A stretch of DNA of 64,000 nt, from NCBI RefSeq assembly GCF_000515115.1, contig NZ_AZXF01000010.1:1-64000 (forward strand). The letters run 5' to 3'. This document shows, piece after piece, positions 57,638 to 64,000 of the stretch. How positions within the stretch are numbered: the first letter of the stretch is position 1; every line of letters begins with the position of its first letter. Source of the DNA: Nocardiopsis sp. CNT312 (GTDB lineage: Bacteria; Actinomycetota; Actinomycetes; Streptosporangiales; Streptosporangiaceae). The position numbers were made by a program, and so were the translations under genes. The notes beneath the pieces are model-generated. The model was not told where the DNA came from, did no database searches, and saw only the letters and a program-made list of their open reading frames with translations.

Positions 57638-58092
57638 GGCCCACCCCCGCGTGCGCGGGGAGCAGCGCTTCTTCGGGTCGGTGTTGGCTTGAAGGAAGGG
57701 TCCATCCCCGCGTGCGCGGGGAGCAGTTCGCGGCGTCCTGGATGCAGCCGCGCAGCGCGGGTCCATCCCCGCGTGCGCGGGGAGCAGAGAGACACCGCAT
57801 GACGAAGCGTCGCGGCCAAGGGTCCATCCCCGCGTGCGCGGGGAGCAGCGCCGGGCGTGGCCGATCTTGAAGCTGCGCAGAGGTCCATCCCCGCGTGCGC
57901 GGGGAGCAGAGCGCCTACAGGAACGGGGTGAGAGCGACAATGGGTCCATCCCCGCGTGCGCGGGGAGCAAGTCGAGAACGCGTCTGCCAATACTGCATAA
58001 CAGGGTCCATCCCCGCGTGCGCGGGGAGCAATGAGCAGAACCTTAATCGGCTCAGTGGCATTAGGGTCCATCCCCGCGTGCGCGGGGAGCAA
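57638..58092 (-). CRISPR. CRISPR array, type I-E-like, 8 repeats and 7 spacers
   Basis: Eight 28-base repeats (plus strand GGTCCATCCCCG...GGGGAGCAG) at 57638, 57699, 57760, 57821, 57882, 57943, 58004 and 58065, with seven spacers of exactly 33 bases. The complement resembles repeats of actinobacterial type I-E systems (CTGCTCCCCGCG...GGGATGGACC). The repeat at 57638 has two mismatches and is the old, distal end. The AT-rich leader is on the high-coordinate side, so it is transcribed on the minus strand. No cas gene is in the window. Confidence 0.97.
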
Positions 58093-58207
58093 CCTTTCTG
58101 AGCTGCAATTCTATCCGCGTGCACCCCTCGAATATGCAAGTTGCCGAGAAACAGACATCTCACACATTTACATCCTCCATGCGTCATAAGACCCAAACGT
58201 TTTACGG
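58093..58207 (-). promoter_or_regulatory. CRISPR leader
   Basis: AT-rich stretch flanking the newest repeat, unlike the surrounding GC-rich DNA. A TAGAAT -10 box on the minus strand (58108-58113) lies about 15 bases before the first repeat, a plausible pre-crRNA promoter. Confidence 0.7.
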
Positions 58208-58534
58208 CTATGCCCGCAACGGCCAGACCTCGACCACGCCCTGGGCGACCGCGCACGGGGTCTTCGACACGAGCTCGGCGGCCTCCTCGACGGTCGCGGC
58301 CTCGATGACCGTGAACCCGGCCACCGGAAGCGCCGAGGACATGAAGGGGCCGTGCCCCACCGTGATACCAGCGCCGCCGTGGTTGCTCACCTGCACAGGC
58401 GCTTCGGCGACGCCCATGAGGGCCCCGGCCTCACACAGGCGGGCGTCGTGCGCGTGTGCCTCGTCCCGGACCACCGCGTCAGTGCGGTCGTAGCCGTCCC
58501 GGTCCCCGTATCCGATGGCGATGAACTTCGCCAT
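58208..58534 (-). CDS. YciI-family protein
   Basis: 108 residues of the YCII-related fold: FIAIGYGDRDGYDRTD, the DEAHAHDARLCEAGAL histidine/aspartate block, GPFMSS and GFTVIEAATVEEAAELV. Members are small ferredoxin-like proteins, often near sigma factors; the reaction is unknown. GGGAGGT lies eight bases before the ATG at 58534. It borders the CRISPR leader. Confidence 0.85.
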   Translation of the reverse strand: MAKFIAIGYGDRDGYDRTDAVVRDEAHAHDARLCEAGALMGVAEAPVQVSNHGGAGITVGHGPFMSSALPVAGFTVIEAATVEEAAELVSKTPCAVAQGVVEVWPLRA

Positions 58535-58616
58535 GACAGAACCTCCCTCTCGCTCGCGAGAAGCACCCACGGACACACCCCCGAGCGCGCACCACAGCAC
58601 TTCCCTACCCTGATTT

Positions 58617-58645
58617 CGCTACTGTGTTCGATTAAGACAGTAGCG
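58617..58645. promoter_or_regulatory. Inverted repeat CGCTACTGT / ACAGTAGCG
   Basis: Perfect 9-bp arms with an 11-base centre, between the YciI gene and the TetR remnant. It could be an operator left from a regulator. Confidence 0.4.
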
Positions 58646-58746
58646 GAGCGGAGACGGCCTGTCAGGAGAACCGGCGAACTTCAGCCGACTTTCCCGATCA
58701 GCCGCCCAAAGGGAAGACGAGCGGCATGCACCTCACGCGTGCGGGC

Positions 58747-58890
58747 TCAGGCGATCCCCAGCAGCCGCCGGACACCGGGCCAGACCTCGTCCAGCAGACC
58801 CGGGTCGTCGCGCACCCGGGCCAACAGCACAGCACCCTCGATCTGGGCGACCACCGAGCGGGCGAGGGCGTGCACTGCGCGCCCCTCCCC
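58747..58890 (-). pseudogene. TetR-family regulator, C-terminal remnant
   Basis: The minus-strand frame ending at 58747 reads AVHALARSVVAQIEGAVLLA then RVRDDPGLLDEVWPG and VRRLLGIA-stop, a typical end of a TetR/AcrR ligand domain. There is no helix-turn-helix part upstream; the frame instead meets the remnant of another gene. Upper limit approximate. Confidence 0.7.
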
Positions 58891-58914
58891 GACCACACCC
58901 GCTCCCACGCCTCG

Positions 58915-59046
58915 GCGATGGGGCGGGAGGACCGGCTCAACCTGTGGTCGGGGCAGGCCGCCGCGCTGGCCTCCGGGGCGGGTGCCGGGCCGTACCTGGC
59001 AGCGCTCGTGGCGGAGGCGGAGAAGGCGCTCGGCACTCCGCTGTAA
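58915..59046 (+). pseudogene. Nitronate monooxygenase, C-terminal remnant
   Basis: The plus frame ending at 59046 reads DRLNLWSGQAAALASGAGAG then PYLAALVAEAEKAL, matching the last 35-40 residues of 2-nitropropane dioxygenase-like enzymes. The flavin-binding barrel is missing. Its 5' limit abuts the oppositely oriented TetR remnant. Confidence 0.65.
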
Positions 59047-59371
59047 GCGCCCGGGGCCGGGGTCCGATCCTCACGGCCCCCTCGGATCCGTGCGTTTTCG
59101 GGAAGGAGGACCTCCCATGCGTCTCTGACGTTTCCCTCTGCTCTCCGCAGCCCGGTCGACGAAGGCCGTTCGAAGAGCGCGAGCGCTTCCACCGGGAAGG
59201 ACGGCGGACTCCAGGAGGACAGCCGGACCGTTACACCTTGACTCCGCCACGTGACCGGGCGCTCTGGAAGATCACTGGTGCTTCCCGGAAACCAGGAGAA
59301 GCCGCACCGTTTTCAACGGATTTGTCGGCTGGCTCTGGTGCGGTGTCCCCGGGTGCCCTAGCGTTCGTTTC
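59047..59371 (+). other. 325-base region upstream of the LURP-one gene
   Basis: No gene of normal size. It contains a strong ribosome site (GGAAGGAGG, 59101-59109) before a three-codon frame M-R-L-stop (59117-59128), possibly the relic of a leader peptide, and the TAGCGT box of the next gene. Confidence 0.4.
59359..59364 (+). promoter_or_regulatory. -10 box (TAGCGT), leaderless LURP-one gene
   Basis: TAGCGT ends seven bases before the ATG at 59372. Confidence 0.55.
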
Positions 59372-59890
59372 ATGAAATTCCTGGTACGTGAACGCATCTT
59401 CGACATCGGTGACGACTACTGGGTCCTCGACGAGAACGACGAGAAGGTCTACCTCGTCGACGGCAAGGCCCTGCGGCTGCGCACGACCTTCGAGCTCAAG
59501 GACACCGAGGGCGAGGTCCTGGCGACCATCCGCGAGAAGATGTTCAAGATCCGCGACACGGTGCACATCAAGCGCGAGAACGGCCCCTCCGCCACCGTGC
59601 GCGAGCGCCTGTTCGACCCCCTGCGCGAGAAACTCGTGGTGGAGGTCGACGACGCCCCCGACTGGGAGATCACCGGCGACTTCCTCGGCAAGGAGTACGT
59701 GATCAGCGACGAGAACGGCACGGTCGCCCACATCTCGCGCAAGCTGCTCACGGTCGTCCGCGACACCTACGCGGTGGACGTCAACACCCACCGCGACGAC
59801 GTCGGCGGCGACCCCGCCCTGGTGATCTCCGTGGCGGTGGCCGTCGACGCCCTGACCAAGGACGACAAGGAGGACGACGGGGAGGAGTGA
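59372..59890 (+). CDS. LURP-one-related family protein
   Basis: 172 residues of the Tubby-like/LURP-one fold: short strands repeated through the protein (FLVRERIFDIGDDYWVLDEN, KVYLVDGKALRLRTTFEL, GEVLATIREKMFKIRDTVHI in part, WEITGDFLGKEYVI). The family may bind membranes or lipids; in bacteria the role is unknown. The last residues are acidic (KDDKEDDGEE). The start is set by the TAGCGT box and the lack of a ribosome site. Confidence 0.85.
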   Translation: MKFLVRERIFDIGDDYWVLDENDEKVYLVDGKALRLRTTFELKDTEGEVLATIREKMFKIRDTVHIKRENGPSATVRERLFDPLREKLVVEVDDAPDWEITGDFLGKEYVISDENGTVAHISRKLLTVVRDTYAVDVNTHRDDVGGDPALVISVAVAVDALTKDDKEDDGEE

Positions 59891-59903
59891 CCTCCCCCGG
59901 TCC

Positions 59904-60458
59904 TCAGGCGGCTGGCCACGAACTCCCGGTCATGTCGTAGGCCAGGTGGAACCAGACCTTGCGGATGCTGGGGTGCCCGTTGTCGCCCCAGGTGGTGGCG
60001 AAGCTGTCGACCAGGGCGAGCCCCCTGCCGCTCTCGGCGGTCAGCCGGTCGCCGGTCGGTACCTCGGCCGAGAGAAGGCCTCCCCCGCCGGGAAGCGAAC
60101 GGGTGGGACGCCCGTTGTCCCTGCACACGAGCGTCAGCCCGTTCGCGGCCCGGGTCACCTTGAGGACGAAGGTCTGCCCCTCCTCTCCCGAACGGCTGTG
60201 CCGCAGGGCGTTGGTCGCCAGTTCCGTGCCCAGCAGGGTGAACAGGTAGCGGTAGTCACCCTCGCGCGAGGCCGCGCACGTGTCCAGGAAGGCGCGGACC
60301 AGGGGCATGTTCCTGGCCTGTCCGGGGAACTCCCAGTGCCGCTTGGTGTAGGGGACCGGGGGGCGGTGGTTGAAGTAGTGCCGGTACTCGTCCGGTACAC
60401 CCGCCAGGACGGACTGGGTGTCCTCGGCGAGAGCGGGCACGGGAACGAGCGTGGGCAT
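59904..60458 (-). CDS. RsbW-like ATP-binding protein
   Basis: 184 residues with a GHKL ATPase fold of the anti-sigma-factor kinase type: N-box ELATNALRHS, G1 VCRDNGRPTRS and G2 ESGRGLALVD. Such proteins are abundant in spore-forming actinobacteria and either phosphorylate anti-anti-sigma factors or bind sigma factors; no partner gene is adjacent. AAGGAG precedes the ATG at 60458. Confidence 0.87.
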   Translation of the reverse strand: MPTLVPVPALAEDTQSVLAGVPDEYRHYFNHRPPVPYTKRHWEFPGQARNMPLVRAFLDTCAASREGDYRYLFTLLGTELATNALRHSRSGEEGQTFVLKVTRAANGLTLVCRDNGRPTRSLPGGGGLLSAEVPTGDRLTAESGRGLALVDSFATTWGDNGHPSIRKVWFHLAYDMTGSSWPAA

Positions 60459-60674
60459 GGAGGGCTCCTTAGGGACGGTTCTGCGGGCGAGGGGGAACCG
60501 TGGCAGGGGGCTGCCAAGAGTCCGGGACCGTGTGGGGGGACGGGTCGGGACCGGCTACGACCTTACGCGATCGAAGCCCTGCGTAACAGGGGATGCGGCT
60601 ATGGCGAGCGACCCGTTTCCCACCGCGCTGCCGCTCGGGTGCTCCCCCGCACGGGCGTCCGGGACAATGGGGAC

Positions 60675-63218
60675 GTGACACGAGGCAAACTCCGCGTCTA
60701 CCTGGGCCCGGCCCCGGGCGCGGGCACCACGCACAGCGCGCTGGCCGACGCCAGGCGCAGGGTGGCCGACGGGGGCGACGTGGTCGTCGCGGCCGTGCAC
60801 ACCCGCCACCGGGAGGGGACACTCGCCCTGCTCGAGGGGCTCGAAACGGTTCCCCCGCTCCCCTCCGGAGCGGTGGACACCGCCGCCGTCCTGACCCGGT
60901 CCCCGCAGGTGGCCGTCGTGGACCACCTCGCCTACAGCAACGGGGGCCGGTCTGCCAACGAGGCCCGCTGGCAGGACGTGGAGGAGCTGCTGGACGCGGG
61001 GATCGACGTCGTCTCCACCGTGGGCGTCCACCACTTGGAATCGCTCAACGACGTCGTGAAACAGATCACCGGCGTGCGCCCCGAGGAGACCGTCCCCGAC
61101 CAGGTGGTACGGCGCGCGGCCGAGGTCGAACTCGTCGACGTCACGCCTCAGGAGCTGCGGCGGCGCATGGCGCACGGCGACATCCACCCCGCCGAGCGCG
61201 TGGACGCGGCCCTGTCGTCCTACTACCGGGAGGGCAACCTGGCGGCGCTGCGCGAACTGGCGCTGCTGTGGACCGCCGACAACGTGGAGGAGGGGCTGTC
61301 CCGCTACCGCGGCGAGCACGAGATCCGCAGCACCTGGGAAGCGCGTGAGCGTGTCGTGGTGGCGCTCACCGGGGGGCCGGAGGGGGAGACCCTGATCCGC
61401 CGGGCGGCGCGGGTGGCGGCGCGTTCGCGCGGGGGCCGGCCCCAGCCCAGCCACCTGCTGGCGGTGCACGTGGTGGGTCCGGACGCCATCGGACGGCCGC
61501 TCACGGAGGACCTGGTGCGCCAGCGCAAACTGCTCGCTGAGCTGGGCGGCACCTACCACCAGGTGATCGGCTCCGACGTGCCCAAGGGGCTGTTGGACTT
61601 CGCCCGGGGGGTGCACGCCACCCAGATCGTGCTGGGGTCGTCGCGCCGTCGGCCGTGGCAGTACGTGTTCGGCCCGGGGGTGGGCGCGATCGTCGCCCGG
61701 GAGTCGGGCGACGTCGACGTGCACATCGTCACCCACGAGCAGGTGGGGAGCGGGATGCGGCTGCTCCCCCGCCCCGGGCGCGGAGTGGGCGAGCACCGCA
61801 GGGTGACCGGCTGGGGGCTGGCCGGCGTGGCGCCCGCGGTGATGGCGATGGTGCTGCTGCTGCCGCCGTTCCAGGGTGTGGGGCTGTCCTCGGACGCCAT
61901 GTTCCTGATGCTGGCCACGGTCGCGGCGGCGGCCGTCGGCGGCCTGTGGCCCGCACTGGCCTCGGCGTGCTGGAGCGCGCTACTGCTCATCCTCGTGCTG
62001 TCCCCGTACCACGGGCGGCCTCCGGTGTCGCTGGACAACGCGGTGGCCCTGACCGCTTTCCTGTCGGTAGGGGTGCTGGTGGCGGTGGTGGCGGAGATAG
62101 CCGCCCGGCGCTCGGTACAGGCGGCGCGGGGCCGGGCGGAGGCCGACATGATCGCTCTGCTGGCGGGGAGCGTCCTGGCGGGGAACGAGCCGCTCCAGGC
62201 GCTGCTGCGGAGGATCCGCAAGACCTTCGGGCAGCGTTCGGCGACCCTGTTGGAGCGGGTGGAGGGCGACCGGTGGCGGGCGGTGCACAGTGTGGGTGCC
62301 CCCGCGTGCGAGGCTCCCGACGACGCGGACGCGCTGGTGACGATCTCCGACTCCCTGGCGCTGGCGCTGCGCGGCCACGTGCTGCCCGCCGCCGACCGGG
62401 GGGTGCTGTGGGCGTTCGCCGCCCACCTGGGCATCGCCCTGGAGCACCAGCGGCTGGAGTGGGACGCGGCCGAGGCCCAGCGCAAGGTGGCGGGCAACCG
62501 TATCCGCACCGCGCTGCTGGCCGCGGTCTCGCACGATCTGCGCACACCGCTCACCTCGATCAAGGCGAGCACGGAGAGTCTGCGCGCCACCGACATCGCG
62601 CTCGCTCCGGAGGACCGGGACGCCCTGTTGGAGACCGTGGAGGAGTCCGCGGACCGGCTCAACCGTCTGATCGACAACCTCCTGGACATGAGCCGGGTGC
62701 AGACGGACAGTGTGCGTCCCAAGATCCGGCCGGTCGGTCTCGAGGAGGTCGTGGCGGCCACGCTGATCGGCCTGCCGGGCGGCGCGGTCACGGTGGACGT
62801 CCCCGACGGTCTGCCCCGGGTCAGCGCCGACGCGGGCCTGCTGGAGCGGGCGGTGGCCAACGTGGTGTCGAACGCGGTGCGCCACAACCCCGATCCGGAC
62901 GTGCCGGTCCTCGTCGCCGCGAGCGCGCACGGCGACCGTGTGCAGTTGCGGGTGGTGGACCGGGGGCCGGGCGTCTCCGACGAGGGGAAGCAGCGGATGT
63001 TCGAGGCGTTCCAGCGGTTGGGGGACGCTCCGCAGGGCACCGGGGTGGGTCTGGGGCTGGCGGTCGCGCGTGGTTTCGTGGAGGCGGTACACGGCACGCT
63101 CACCCCGGAGGACACTCCGGGCGGGGGACTGACGATGGTGTTCGACCTCAGGGCCGAGGATCCGGGCACTGCGGACGAGACACGGGAGAGGGGCACCGAT
63201 GCGGGTCCTGGTCGTTGA
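60675..63218 (+). CDS. kdpD: KdpD-type sensor histidine kinase with altered Walker motifs
   Basis: 847-residue potassium/turgor sensor. Parts: N-terminal KdpD domain (about 1-215; RWQDVEELLDAGIDV, HHLESLNDVV), a USP domain (about 230-350), four membrane helices (about 375-480), a GAF-like segment, then DHp with H in AAVSHDLRTPLTSIKAS and a catalytic ATPase (NVVSNAVRHN, DRGPGVSDEG, GVGLGLAV). The KdpD P-loop reads PGAGTT instead of PGxGKT, and the Walker B region is VVDHLAYSN instead of MDELAHSN. It starts at the GTG at 60675. kdpABC is not seen. Confidence 0.92.
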   Translation: MTRGKLRVYLGPAPGAGTTHSALADARRRVADGGDVVVAAVHTRHREGTLALLEGLETVPPLPSGAVDTAAVLTRSPQVAVVDHLAYSNGGRSANEARWQDVEELLDAGIDVVSTVGVHHLESLNDVVKQITGVRPEETVPDQVVRRAAEVELVDVTPQELRRRMAHGDIHPAERVDAALSSYYREGNLAALRELALLWTADNVEEGLSRYRGEHEIRSTWEARERVVVALTGGPEGETLIRRAARVAARSRGGRPQPSHLLAVHVVGPDAIGRPLTEDLVRQRKLLAELGGTYHQVIGSDVPKGLLDFARGVHATQIVLGSSRRRPWQYVFGPGVGAIVARESGDVDVHIVTHEQVGSGMRLLPRPGRGVGEHRRVTGWGLAGVAPAVMAMVLLLPPFQGVGLSSDAMFLMLATVAAAAVGGLWPALASACWSALLLILVLSPYHGRPPVSLDNAVALTAFLSVGVLVAVVAEIAARRSVQAARGRAEADMIALLAGSVLAGNEPLQALLRRIRKTFGQRSATLLERVEGDRWRAVHSVGAPACEAPDDADALVTISDSLALALRGHVLPAADRGVLWAFAAHLGIALEHQRLEWDAAEAQRKVAGNRIRTALLAAVSHDLRTPLTSIKASTESLRATDIALAPEDRDALLETVEESADRLNRLIDNLLDMSRVQTDSVRPKIRPVGLEEVVAATLIGLPGGAVTVDVPDGLPRVSADAGLLERAVANVVSNAVRHNPDPDVPVLVAASAHGDRVQLRVVDRGPGVSDEGKQRMFEAFQRLGDAPQGTGVGLGLAVARGFVEAVHGTLTPEDTPGGGLTMVFDLRAEDPGTADETRERGTDAGPGR

Positions 63219-63885
63219 CGACGACATGCAGATCATCCGTGCCATGCGGATCAACCTGCGGGCGCGCGGCCACGACGTGGACACGGCACCCGACGGGGCG
63301 GCGGCCCTGCGGCTGGCGGCCGAGCACCATCCGGACGTGGTGCTGCTGGACCTGGGGCTGCCGGACATGGAGGGCATGGAGGTCATCCAGCGGCTGCGCG
63401 GGTGGTCGCAGGTGCCGATCATCGTGCTGTCGGCGCGCCACTCGGCGGGTGAGAAGGTGCGCTGTCTGGACTCGGGTGCGGACGACTACGTCACGAAGCC
63501 GTTCGGGATGGACGAGCTGCTGGCGCGGATGCGCGCCGCCGAGCGCAGGTCGGTGCGCTCGGAGGAGGCACCGGTGGTGCGTACGCCCTGTTTCACCGTC
63601 GACCTGGGGGCCAAGCGCGTGCTCAGGGAGGGAGAGGAGGTGCGGTTGACCCCGACGGAGTGGCACATCCTGGAGATCCTGGCGCGCTGCTCGGGGCATC
63701 TGGTGAGCCAGCGCCGCCTGCTCCAGGAGGTGTGGGGGCCGGCGTACCAGAGCGAGACCAACTACCTGCGGGTGTACATGGCGCAACTGCGCCGGAAGCT
63801 GGAGCCGGACCCGGCGTGCCCGCGGTACCTCATCACCGAGGCGGGCCGGGGGTACCGGTTCGAGACACCGGAGGGGTCGGCCTGA
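63199..63885 (+). CDS. kdpE: KdpE-type response regulator
   Basis: 228-residue OmpR-family regulator: receiver with VVDDDMQ, phospho-aspartate in VVLLDLGLPDMEG and TKPFGMDEL, then a winged helix (LTPTEWHILEILARCSGHLVSQ, LRVYMAQLRRKLEPD). It overlaps kdpD by 20 bases, so the two are coupled. Confidence 0.95.
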   Translation: MRVLVVDDDMQIIRAMRINLRARGHDVDTAPDGAAALRLAAEHHPDVVLLDLGLPDMEGMEVIQRLRGWSQVPIIVLSARHSAGEKVRCLDSGADDYVTKPFGMDELLARMRAAERRSVRSEEAPVVRTPCFTVDLGAKRVLREGEEVRLTPTEWHILEILARCSGHLVSQRRLLQEVWGPAYQSETNYLRVYMAQLRRKLEPDPACPRYLITEAGRGYRFETPEGSA

Positions 63886-63899
63886 CCCTTACCGGGTCA
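63883..63899. terminator. Hairpin containing two stop codons
   Basis: TGACCC-TTACC-GGGTCA. The left arm starts with the kdpE stop, and the right arm ends with the stop of the convergent gene. A weak bidirectional terminator. Confidence 0.4.
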
Positions 63900-64000
63900 C
63901 CTGGCCTGGGCGCGGCCGTTGATGAGGGTGTCCTCCATCAGTTCCATGAGGGTGGCGAACTGGTCGGTGTGGCCCTGGGCCCGGTTGACCATGGCCACGG
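63897..64000 (-). CDS. Unidentified protein, C-terminal fragment (runs off the window)
   Basis: Only the last 33 codons are visible, VAMVNRAQGHTDQFATLMEL then MEDTLINGRAQAR-stop. It is helical in appearance. I do not recognise the family. Convergent with kdpE. Confidence 0.5.
   Translation of the reverse strand, partial: VAMVNRAQGHTDQFATLMELMEDTLINGRAQAR

Noticed and set aside
57666-57698. Spacer 1 as a self-target of the DUF3039 gene region (about 12360)
   Set aside because: Only about 12 bases match in a row, which is not enough for a protospacer.
57634-58101. Frames with repeated RARGDGP-like or MRGEQ-like peptides
   Set aside because: They are translations of the CRISPR repeats.
58726-59046. 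The 106-codon plus frame as an intact gene
   Set aside because: Only its last 40 or so residues resemble a protein family; the first part is antisense to the TetR remnant.
59946-60674. A 243-codon N-terminal extension of KdpD
   Set aside because: It is antisense to the RsbW-like gene; KdpD homology begins at the GTG at 60675.

Overview
The window is GC-rich, densely coded chromosomal DNA from a filamentous, spore-forming type of actinobacterium. The pointers are very high third-position GC, an actinobacterial rRNA leader, a Scy/FilP-type polar-growth coiled coil, class E sortase, EndoMS/NucS in a mismatch-repair role, the Mec-CysO-CysM cysteine pathway, DUF3039, DUF1707 and DUF2550 proteins, and many leaderless TAnnnT promoters. 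Gene order (lysA-hom-thrC-thrB-rho-rpmE-prfA-prmC-sua5-wecA-atp operon-DUF2550-PduO-nucS-coiled coil-mce-atoB-meaB-MarR-icmA) resembles, from memory, the Streptomyces core. A Nocardiopsis-like or related genus is my inference, not something proved here.

Layout. 1-745: promoters and leader of an rRNA operon that runs off the left edge on the minus strand. 746-5081 (minus): rdgB, rph, a metallo-beta-lactamase-fold hydrolase, and mec-cysO-cysM. 5205-7101 (plus): pncB-pncA, NAD salvage. 7160-19186 (mostly minus): trpS, an M43 metalloprotease, a helicase, sortase E with a small membrane partner, DUF3039, YqgE, malic enzyme, a cytidylate-kinase-like protein, a thioredoxin-fold/TPR protein, icmA and a MarR regulator. 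19580-21529: secreted GH18 chitinase. 21656-24349: meaB, atoB and the epimerase. 24659-33619: Scy-like coiled coil, hydrolases, a hydroxyacyl-CoA dehydrogenase, nucS, an M28 peptidase, a PduO adenosyltransferase and small proteins. 33649-41585: the complete F1Fo ATP synthase operon. 41810-48342: wecA-like, tsaC, prmC, prfA, rpmE, rho. 48779-55287: thrB, thrC, hom, lysA, a catalytic-core-less ArgRS paralogue, and an orphan receiver. 55413-64000: tRNA-Arg(CCG), purC, a tandem DUF6924 protein, a type I-E-like CRISPR array without cas genes nearby, a YciI protein, remnants of a TetR/nitronate-monooxygenase gene pair, a LURP-one protein, an RsbW-like ATPase, kdpDE, and the end of an unknown gene.

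How parts work together. icmA, meaB, mce, atoB, the 3-hydroxyacyl-CoA dehydrogenase and PduO form a B12-dependent short-chain acyl-CoA network: PduO makes adenosylcobalamin, MeaB protects the mutase, and the epimerase links to methylmalonyl-CoA. PrmC methylates RF1, encoded just upstream of it. CysO carries sulfur, CysM builds the CysO-cysteine adduct and Mec releases cysteine.

The most interesting points are: an ArgRS paralogue with no catalytic domain, translationally coupled to a lone receiver beside tRNA-Arg(CCG); a perfect 18-bp palindrome over the icmA -10 box next to a MarR gene; a KdpD with both Walker motifs altered; a CysO whose diglycine is masked by two extra residues; a CRISPR array whose repeat variants record its growth; a deletion scar joining two divergent genes by their 3' halves; and more than a dozen predicted leaderless genes.
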